Origin: Sorangium cellulosum So ce56
GTDB taxonomy: Bacteria; Myxococcota_A; Polyangia; Polyangiales; Polyangiaceae
Assembly: GCF_000067165.1 (NCBI RefSeq)
Contig: NC_010162.1
Coordinates: forward strand, 11,706,501-11,770,500
Length of the DNA stretch: 64,000 bases
Direction: 5' to 3'
Positions 43,387 through 50,004 of the stretch are shown here, piece by piece (within the stretch, counting starts at the first letter, position 1; each line of letters opens with the position of its first letter). The notes below the pieces were generated by a model. The model did no database searches. It saw nothing but the letters and a program-made list of their open reading frames with translations, and was not told the origin of the DNA. The position numbers were made by a program, and so were the translations under genes.

Positions 43387-44589
43387 CTAGGGCGCGCCGC
43401 CGTCCGGCTTCGCTCGTCGCGGGGGTGTGACAACCTCATCGGTCGGCGGTGGGCCGGCGTCTCCGCGCGGCGGTGGGCCGGCGTCTCCGCGCGGCGGTGG
43501 GCCGGCGTCTCCGCGCGGCGGCGGGCCGGCGTCTCCGCGCGGCGGCGCGTCGCTGTCTGCCTGCGCGGGCGGCGGCCTGGGCGCGGGCGCGGGCTGGCGG
43601 AGGCCGCGCAGCGAGGCGAGCCGATCGACGAGGACGCCGGCCTCCTCGGCCGACAGCTTGACGCGCGCGTGGAGCGCCTTGCCCTCGGCCGCGATCGCGA
43701 TGCGCTCGAGCACGGCGCCGAAGCCGACGAGCCGCGTCGCGAAGTCCGCCGCGCGCGCGTCTCGCGCCGCGCGCAGCTCCGCGCCGAGCGCGGCGCAGGG
43801 GGCCTCCGCGTCGCAGAGGACGGCGGCGTGGACGGCGATCTCCGGGCCGAGCGCGACGCTGGCGCCGCCGGAGAGCAGGGACGCCGCGGGCGATCGGCTG
43901 GAGCCGCTCAGCGCGAGCTCGCGCCCGATCTCGGCGCGCTGCTCGGGCGTGAGCACCACCGTGACGCGCGCCGCCCCCTCGCCCACGGCGCGGGCGATGT
44001 CGTCGTGCGCGGCGCTCGCGCCGACGTTCCCGCCGCGGCCTTCGGCGGCGTCGATCATGGCGCGCAGGTACGCGCCCCCGCCGAGCAGGATCGGCCCCCC
44101 GGGGCGCACGGCGATCTCGCCGTGGCCCTCGGCGCTCGAGTCCCGCACCGCGCGGAAGCTGCCGATCCCGGAGACGACCGGCCGCCCGCCGCGGGCCTCG
44201 ATGACCTTGGAGGCGCACGCGAGCAGCGCCTCGTCCTGCACGGCGCCGGCCGCGACCAGCCCGAAGTCGCCGCCCTCGCCCGCCGCCGGGATGGCGATCG
44301 CGACCTCGGTCAACGCGGCCACCGGGTCGAAGCCGCACACGTCGCGCACCTTGCCGAGCCCGGGGATCTCGCGCTCCTCGCGCAGGAACGAGGCGAACGC
44401 GGGAGAGGCGCGCAGGGCCGGGAGATCGAGCGTCGCGACGAGCATCGCGCCGGCGGGCACGGCGTCGAGCGCGCGCGGCGCGGCGGCGGGGGGGCTCTCC
44501 CGCCGGCGGCCGAGGAGCCAGGCGACGCCGCCGCCGAGCAGGACCCCGACGAGCAGGAGGACGAGGCCGTCTCTGGTCCGCGGCTGCAC
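43387..44589 (-). CDS. Membrane-anchored hypothetical protein with PPRGDAGP repeats
   Basis: A 400-residue protein from GTG 44589. A helix at residues 7-27 (LVLLLVGVLLGGGVAWLL) anchors it, with the bulk likely periplasmic. The body resembles large DUF3352-like bacterial proteins: VPAGAMLVATLDLPALRASP near residue 45, then CGFDPVAALTEVAIAIPA and an alternating alpha/beta pattern. The C-terminal 60 residues are Pro-rich with four copies of PPRGDAGP. No catalytic motif. The gene stands alone between the histidine kinase and a hydroxylase-family gene; function unknown. Confidence 0.75.
   Translation of the reverse strand: MQPRTRDGLVLLLVGVLLGGGVAWLLGRRRESPPAAAPRALDAVPAGAMLVATLDLPALRASPAFASFLREEREIPGLGKVRDVCGFDPVAALTEVAIAIPAAGEGGDFGLVAAGAVQDEALLACASKVIEARGGRPVVSGIGSFRAVRDSSAEGHGEIAVRPGGPILLGGGAYLRAMIDAAEGRGGNVGASAAHDDIARAVGEGAARVTVVLTPEQRAEIGRELALSGSSRSPAASLLSGGASVALGPEIAVHAAVLCDAEAPCAALGAELRAARDARAADFATRLVGFGAVLERIAIAAEGKALHARVKLSAEEAGVLVDRLASLRGLRQPAPAPRPPPAQADSDAPPRGDAGPPPRGDAGPPPRGDAGPPPRGDAGPPPTDEVVTPPRRAKPDGGAP
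43445..43547. repeat. 24-bp in-frame tandem repeat, about 4.3 copies
   Basis: Unit GGCGGTGGGCCGGCGTCTCC plus GCGC, starting at 43445, 43469, 43493, 43517 and 43541. It encodes the PPRGDAGP octapeptide on the minus strand. Copies are identical except for T/C at one site, which suggests recent expansion. Confidence 0.9.
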
Positions 44590-44718
44590 GCGCGACCCGT
44601 TAGCACACGGCCGCGGCGGACGCCCCGGCGGGCGCGCCCCGCGCGCCCCGGCGGGGCGGAGGACGGCGCTGCGCCCGGGCGCGCCCGGGCGCGGCGGCTA
44701 CACGCCTTTGCGCGGCGG

Positions 44719-45396
44719 CTACACGCCCTTGCGCGGCGGCGACCAGCGCGTCCCGCGGACGAGATCGAACACGGGCACGGTCACGTTGAAATTCCAGCGC
44801 TTCATGAGCCGGGGATCATGGTGCCTGCGGTGGTGCTCGCGGAGCCGCGCGAGCCCCGGGATCCGGTACACCGGGCCGTCCGGCGGCAGGTGATACGCGA
44901 GGTGCAGCCACTCGTAGCCGACGAAGAACGCCATCGCCGTCGCGAGGCCGAGCAGCGCCGCGTCCGGCGAGAACAGCGCGCCCGCCGCCGCGGCGAGCGG
45001 CAGCAGCAGGGCGAGGACCAGGAGCGCCGAGGCCGGCGGCGTCAGCACCAGCCAGAGCTCGCGGGCGCTCCGCAGCGCCATGTCGTCGGCGGTGAAGGCG
45101 AGGTGGTGCTCGCGCTCGTGCCGCTCGCACAGCGCGCCGAGCAGCGGCGCCCGCCGGTGCAGCACCGACCTGTGCGCCCACCACTCGAAGGCGAAGCCGA
45201 GCAGCAGCGTCGCCGGCACCGCGACGAGCTCGACGGCATCGACGGCGTCGAGGAGGCGCACCGCCGCCGCGAGCACGATCGCGCCGAGCAGCGTGGGCGC
45301 CGCGAGGTGGAGCGCCGGGCGGTACCCGCGCGGGATCCGCGCCGCGATCTCCGCGCGCCGCCGCGACCGCGGCGAGGCCGGCTCGTTCACGAGCAT
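44719..45396 (-). CDS. Fatty-acid/sterol hydroxylase-family di-iron membrane enzyme
   Basis: A 225-residue integral membrane protein of the FA_hydroxylase superfamily, which includes sterol desaturases, carotenoid and fatty-acid hydroxylases. Four or so hydrophobic helices surround the metal-binding His clusters: HRSVLH near residue 75, HEREHH near 92, HLAYH near 175, and HHRRHHD near 197, so the di-iron site is complete. The substrate (lipid, carotenoid or sterol) cannot be told. The 3' end repeats a 21-base segment (TACACGCCTTTGCGCGGCGGC and a near copy), duplicating the C-terminal codons just past the stop. Confidence 0.88.
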   Translation of the reverse strand: MLVNEPASPRSRRRAEIAARIPRGYRPALHLAAPTLLGAIVLAAAVRLLDAVDAVELVAVPATLLLGFAFEWWAHRSVLHRRAPLLGALCERHEREHHLAFTADDMALRSARELWLVLTPPASALLVLALLLPLAAAAGALFSPDAALLGLATAMAFFVGYEWLHLAYHLPPDGPVYRIPGLARLREHHRRHHDPRLMKRWNFNVTVPVFDLVRGTRWSPPRKGV

Positions 45397-45462
45397 CGGA
45401 AACTATGAATTCCAAAAAAACAGAACGCAAGCGCGGGCGAGGCCGCCGGCGAGGGGGCGCGC

Positions 45463-45678
45463 TCAGCTTTCCTGGCGCTCTTCCTTGTGTTCCGCGTGTT
45501 CCGCGTGCTCCGCCCGTTCCGCGCCGTCCCCGGGCGCGCCGCCGTCCGTCGCGGGCGCGTCCCGCTCGAACAGCCCGCCGATCGCCTCGCCGATGCGGCC
45601 GATCTTCGCGGCGAGCAGCACGACGATGAGCAGGAAGGCCGTCAGGGCGATCTCGTTGTGGGAAGCGCCGAGCACCAT
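45463..45678 (-). CDS. Small TatA-like membrane protein
   Basis: A 71-residue protein with the TatA/TatE layout: a short N-terminal helix (EIALTAFLLIVVLLAAK), then an amphipathic segment (IGRIGEAIGGLFERD) and a charged tail. TatA proteins help form the twin-arginine translocation pore. The usual Phe-Gly hinge is not present and no tatB or tatC is close, so it may be a variant or only a look-alike. The tail has AEHAEHAEH, a His-rich repeat unlike TatA. Confidence 0.55.
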   Translation of the reverse strand: MVLGASHNEIALTAFLLIVVLLAAKIGRIGEAIGGLFERDAPATDGGAPGDGAERAEHAEHAEHKEERQES

Positions 45679-45949
45679 GCACCGACGTCTACCACGCGGC
45701 GCACACAGCGGGGGCGACGCGCGGCGACGCCGACCTCGCGCTCGCGTCGCGGAGGTGATGTCGGCCGGGCGCCCCCAGCGCGGCAGGGGTGGAGACCTCG
45801 CCGCTCCGGCGGGGCGGTCGTGGAGGGAGCTGCGCTGCGCGGCGGGAACGCGAGCGGGCCGCGATCGCGTTTGACAGCCCGCCGACGACCGTCGAGAGTC
45901 CAGTCGATGCGGGCCCCTGGGCGCTGCTCCGCCGGGCCGCCGCCACGAG

Positions 45950-48760
45950 ATGACCGCCGTGTCCGAGCCCCGCGACGACTACGAAGCAGTGCAGGCGCGC
46001 CCGCGCGAAGGCGCCATCCTGCTGGCCGACGCGTCCGCGGACGGGGAGGCGATCGGCGCGGCGCTGCGGGGCCGGGGCTTCGAGGTGATCGCGGCGCCGA
46101 TCGCCGAGCTCGACGCGCGCCTCGCGAGCGACGCGCCGCGCGTCGTGATCGTCGACATCGACGAGCCCGGCGCGATCGAGGCGCTCGAGCGCCTCTACCT
46201 GCGGCCGGGCGGCGTCGCCGCGTCCGTGCTCCTCGTGGGGGATCCGGTCCGCTCGGCGGAGCTCGATCCCCAGCTGTTCGGGCAGGTATTCGAGCGCCCG
46301 GTCGACATCGCCGAGCTCGCCGCGCACGTGAGCGCTGTCGCCGAGCCCGGGCGGTTCCGCGGGGAGCACGCCGTCGAGGCGCGCCTCGCGGCCGGCCTGC
46401 CGGGGCCGCTCGACAACGACGTCCCGTCGAACCCCGACTTCTCGAGCGATCTCGACCCGCTCGACGTCGGCTCGGTGCTGCCGCCCCCGGAGGAGGACGG
46501 CGACGAGGTCGGTCCGCGGCTCCTGCCGGCGCGGATCAGCCCGGAGCTCGAGGAGATCCTCGTCGCCGCCGAGCAGCGGGTCACGGCGAAGGCGCACCCG
46601 TCGAGCATCCCGGCGGCCGAGGAGGAGGTCGACCTGATGCTGTCGCCGGAGCTGCTCTCCGCCCTCGACGAGCCCCTGGATCCGGAGGAGGACGAGCCGC
46701 GGACCGGCGCGAGCGCGGCCGTCGCCCCGGTGCCGACCGGGTCGCCCTCGCAGCCGAGGACGAGCGAAGGCCCGTACGGCGTCGCGCCCGCTCCGCAGCC
46801 GGCGGCCACCCGCGCCGAGCACACAGGGCCCGGCGACTCCCTCGTCGAGCTCGCGGAGCCGGGCGACGAGCACGAGGACGACCGCGACGCCGAGCCCGCG
46901 TTCGACGGGGCGCACGCGACGAAGCGCGCCGGCCCCGAGCTCGCGGCGCTCTCGCTCGACAGGGAGGCGCACCCGCACGGCAGGGAGGATCGCGATCTCG
47001 GCGGTCCCGCGCGCCGGAGCGGCGGCCGCGACGCCGCGCCGCCGACCCCGCGCGACGCGGGCCGGCCCCACGCCTTCGCGTCGCCGCCGCCGCGCCCCGA
47101 GCCCGCGTGGGATCGGTCGCCCTCGCCCGTGCCGCGAGAGGAGCCCGCGTGGGACCGCGCCGGCCCTGCGCGCGGCGGCGAGGACGTCGACTGGGCGCGC
47201 GCTCCGTCGGGCCGCGTCGAGCCGAGCCTGCGCCAGCGCATCACCGAGCCGCCGCCCCGGTCGCGCGAGGCCCGCGACGCCCGCGCGCCTGGCTTTCCGC
47301 CGCCGCCGTCGCCTGGCGTCGCGTTCGTGTCGCCTCCCTCGGTCGAGGTGAGGACCGCGCTGTTGTCGCCGGGCGGGAGGGCCGAGCCCGAGCCGCTGCC
47401 GCCCGTGCCGTCCCCGGCCCGCTCCGCCCCGGCGGGGCGCGCCGCGGCGCCTCCTGGCGGGCCCGTCCCGGCGAGCGCGGGCGCCGGCTCGCTCGGGCGC
47501 GGCCTCCTGGCGCCGAGCCCGCCTGCCGCGCCGAGCGCGGCCGCGTTCGGCCGGGGGCCCCTGCCAGCTCCGCCGTCCATGGCCATCTCCGGCGCGGCCC
47601 TGCGCGGGCCCGCGCCGCCTCCGCTGCCGCTCGTGCCGCCCGCGCCCGCCACGGTCACCGCGGCCGGGCTCGGCCGCGCCATGGCGCTCGAGCCGATCGA
47701 CGAGGCGCCGAGCTCCGGCGGAGTGTCCTCGGCCACGGTGCTCGGCCCGGGCGACGCGCCGCGCGCGCTGGCCCGCGCGGTGGGCAGCCGCTCCTCCGGC
47801 GCCCTCGCGATCACGACCGAGGAGGGCGCGCGGCGCATCGTCCTGCACGAGGGCGATCTCGTCACCGCCGGCTCGAGCATCCCCGAGGAGACGCTGCTCG
47901 CCTTCCTGGTCGGGCGCGGCGACCTCGAGCGCGAGGTCGCCGCGCGGCTCGCGGGCAAGCTCCCCGCCTCGGGCCGGCACGCCGGCGCGGCGCTCATCGC
48001 GCACGGCCACCTCGGCCAGGACGACCTCTGGCCGGTGCTGCGCGCGCACGCCGAGTGGGTCATCGGCCACGTCGTGCTCGTCGAGGCCGGCACGTGCGAC
48101 CTCGAGCCCGAGCCGCCGGGCCGCCTCAAGGCGGAGCCGAACGTCTTCGGCGGCGCCACCGGCGCCGAGGTCTTCGTCGAGACGATCCGCCGCGTGATCG
48201 CCCCCGAGGTCGCCCTGCGCCGCCTCGGCGGCCCGGGGGCGCGCCTCGACGACGGCGTCCGGCGCAACCTGCTCGGCGAGTGCGCGCTGCGGCGCGAGGA
48301 GGAGGAGCTCGTGCGCACCGCGCGCGGGCGCAGCGTCGGCGAGCTCGTGAGCGCGGCGGAGCCCGAGAACGCGAGCGTGCTCTACGCGCTCGTCTGCCTG
48401 GAGGTGCTCGACGTCCTCATCCCGCCGTCGATCACCGAGGCGCCGCCCCCGCCGGTGGAGGATCCGCTCGACGAGGAGGCGATCCGGCAGCGCGTCCGGG
48501 CGCGGCTCGCGCTGGTGGAGGACGGGGACTATTTCTCGATCCTCGGCATCCCGCGCGACGCGACGAACTACGAGATCCGCCGCGCGTACCTCGCGCTGAG
48601 GAAGGCCTTCGAGCCGTCCACCCTGCTCACCGCCGCGACCGTGGACCTGCTCGACGACGTGCGGCTCGTCATCGAGGTGCTCGACGAGGCCTACGAGATC
48701 CTGCGCGAGCCGCACAGGCGCGAGCGGTACCGGCGGGCGATCGAGGCGGGGCCGCCGTAG
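45950..48760 (+). CDS. Receiver-like / DUF4388-like signalling protein with degenerate J domain
   Basis: A 936-residue myxobacterial regulator. Residues about 20-125 look like a divergent receiver (AILLADASADGEAIGAALRG, VVIVDIDEPG). Residues about 140-570 are Pro/Ala/Glu-rich disordered sequence. Residues about 575-800 resemble DUF4388/PATAN-type domains (SGALAITTEEGARRIVLHEG, GHLGQDDLWPVLRAHAE). The last 90 residues resemble a J domain (DYFSILGIPRDATNYEIRRA), but the HPD motif needed to stimulate Hsp70 reads EPS. Proteins of this build in myxobacteria take part in polarity and motility signalling; the role here is inferred from architecture. No membrane segment. Confidence 0.8.
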   Translation: MTAVSEPRDDYEAVQARPREGAILLADASADGEAIGAALRGRGFEVIAAPIAELDARLASDAPRVVIVDIDEPGAIEALERLYLRPGGVAASVLLVGDPVRSAELDPQLFGQVFERPVDIAELAAHVSAVAEPGRFRGEHAVEARLAAGLPGPLDNDVPSNPDFSSDLDPLDVGSVLPPPEEDGDEVGPRLLPARISPELEEILVAAEQRVTAKAHPSSIPAAEEEVDLMLSPELLSALDEPLDPEEDEPRTGASAAVAPVPTGSPSQPRTSEGPYGVAPAPQPAATRAEHTGPGDSLVELAEPGDEHEDDRDAEPAFDGAHATKRAGPELAALSLDREAHPHGREDRDLGGPARRSGGRDAAPPTPRDAGRPHAFASPPPRPEPAWDRSPSPVPREEPAWDRAGPARGGEDVDWARAPSGRVEPSLRQRITEPPPRSREARDARAPGFPPPPSPGVAFVSPPSVEVRTALLSPGGRAEPEPLPPVPSPARSAPAGRAAAPPGGPVPASAGAGSLGRGLLAPSPPAAPSAAAFGRGPLPAPPSMAISGAALRGPAPPPLPLVPPAPATVTAAGLGRAMALEPIDEAPSSGGVSSATVLGPGDAPRALARAVGSRSSGALAITTEEGARRIVLHEGDLVTAGSSIPEETLLAFLVGRGDLEREVAARLAGKLPASGRHAGAALIAHGHLGQDDLWPVLRAHAEWVIGHVVLVEAGTCDLEPEPPGRLKAEPNVFGGATGAEVFVETIRRVIAPEVALRRLGGPGARLDDGVRRNLLGECALRREEEELVRTARGRSVGELVSAAEPENASVLYALVCLEVLDVLIPPSITEAPPPPVEDPLDEEAIRQRVRARLALVEDGDYFSILGIPRDATNYEIRRAYLALRKAFEPSTLLTAATVDLLDDVRLVIEVLDEAYEILREPHRRERYRRAIEAGPP

Positions 48761-48828
48761 CGGGGCGCGGGGCAGCGCGCGCCCGCAGGGCGCGCGGCGG
48801 GCACGGTTGATGAAGGCACGGCGCGGCT

Positions 48829-49506
48829 GTGCAATGCTCGCCCTCTCCCGGAGCGGCGGCGCCGCGCGCGGGCGAGCCGACGCGCTCGGGTCGATCGGCC
48901 GCGGCGGCGCTGATCGCCGCCCTCGCGCTCGCCCCGGGGTGCGTCCGCGAGGCGGCGAAGGAGGCGACCCACGGCACGCTCGAGGCGCTCGAGCGCGGCG
49001 CGCAGGACGGGGCCGGGCCCGCCGGAGGATCGGCCAAGGGCGCGCGCGAGCGCGAGAGGCCGCTCGTGGGGTCCATCGTCCACGACGCGGTCCGGGCCGG
49101 CGCGGCGGAGATCGGGCGGCAGGCCGAGGGGCTGGAGCCGGTCATCGCGCAGACGAGCGAGGCGGTCAGCAGCGCCGTTGTCGAGGGCGCCCTCCAGCAC
49201 GACCGGGCGCTCGTCACCCTCGTCGAGCAGGGCACGGGCGCCGCGGCGAGGGCTGCGGCGCGCGAGGGGACGGCAGAGCTCATGGAGCAGCTCGCCGGGT
49301 GCCCCGCCGGCGACCCGGGCTGCTCGAGCGCCGCGATCGAGCGCGCGAGCCGCGCCGCCGCCACGGGCTTCGCGGACGGCCTGGGGAGGGCGATCCAGCC
49401 CTGGATCATCGGCCTCGCGTTCGGCGGGGGGGTCCTGCTCGCCGCGCTGCTCGCCGTCGCCATCGCGGTCTTCGGGCGGCGGCACGAGCGCTCCGCCGCG
49501 CACTGA
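48829..49506 (+). CDS. Predicted lipoprotein with C-terminal membrane helix
   Basis: A 225-residue protein from GTG 48829. The signal region (SAAAALIAALALAPGC) has a lipobox-like end. The middle is helical and Ala/Glu-rich (VGSIVHDAVRAGAAEIGRQA, VVEGALQHDRALVTLVEQG), and residues about 195-215 are a strong membrane helix (GLAFGGGVLLAALLAVAIAV) with a basic tail. This arrangement could cross the periplasm as a helical tether. Function unknown; it precedes the SnoaL-like gene by 46 bases and may be co-transcribed. Confidence 0.7.
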   Translation: MQCSPSPGAAAPRAGEPTRSGRSAAAALIAALALAPGCVREAAKEATHGTLEALERGAQDGAGPAGGSAKGARERERPLVGSIVHDAVRAGAAEIGRQAEGLEPVIAQTSEAVSSAVVEGALQHDRALVTLVEQGTGAAARAAAREGTAELMEQLAGCPAGDPGCSSAAIERASRAAATGFADGLGRAIQPWIIGLAFGGGVLLAALLAVAIAVFGRRHERSAAH

Positions 49507-49552
49507 GCCGAGAGGTCCGCGCCTTGCAGGCGCCCGCACCGCAGGAGGCACC

Positions 49553-49936
49553 ATGTCCCTTGCGAGCGAGTTCATCGAAGCCCTGCGTCGGATCGAGGAG
49601 AGCGGCGACGTCGAGCCCATGGCGCGGCTGTTCGCGCCCGACGCCGAGCTCAGCAACCCGGCGATCTCGAGGCCGCTCCACGGCCCCGACGGCGCCCGCA
49701 ACTTCTGGCGCAGCTACCGCCACGCGTTCGGCGAGGTGCGGTCCGAGTTCCGGTGCGTCGCCGAGTCGGACAATGCCTCGCTCCTCGAGTGGACGAGCCG
49801 CGGGACGCTGCCCAGCGGCGCCGAGTTCTCGTACGAGGGCGTGAGCGTCATCGAGCACCCGGCCGGGGCGATCGCGCGGTTCAAGGCGTACTTCGACCCG
49901 AGGTGCCTCGGGCTCCCGCTGAGGCACGCGGCGTAG
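49553..49936 (+). CDS. SnoaL-like / NTF2-fold protein
   Basis: A 127-residue small protein of the NTF2-like superfamily: residues 1-55 give the cone helices (SLASEFIEALRRIEESGDVE, MARLFAPDAELSNP), followed by the curved sheet (VRSEFRCVAESDNASLLEW, SYEGVSVIEHPAGAIARFKA). The family includes isomerases, cyclases and steroid-binding proteins, but no catalytic dyad can be assigned here. AGGAGG lies 4 bases before the ATG. The last codons and stop lie in a 31-bp tandem repeat shared with the convergent Clp gene. Confidence 0.85.
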   Translation: MSLASEFIEALRRIEESGDVEPMARLFAPDAELSNPAISRPLHGPDGARNFWRSYRHAFGEVRSEFRCVAESDNASLLEWTSRGTLPSGAEFSYEGVSVIEHPAGAIARFKAYFDPRCLGLPLRHAA

Positions 49937-50004
49937 CGCCGCGCTTCAGCTGGAGCACGCGGCGTAGCGCCGCGCTTCAGCTGGAGCACGCGGCGTAGCG
50001 CCGC
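49924..50004. repeat. 31-bp tandem repeat spanning two convergent stop codons
   Basis: Copies at 49924-49954 and 49955-49985 are identical (GCACGCGGCGTAGCGCCGCG plus CTTCAGCTGGA), with a partial third at 49986-50004. The first copy contains the TAG of the SnoaL-like gene; the repeat CTTCAGCTGGA read on the other strand contains the TGA that ends the Clp gene at 49977. The duplicated unit thus carries both gene ends. GGCG-TAG-CGCC inside is a small hairpin. Confidence 0.9.
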
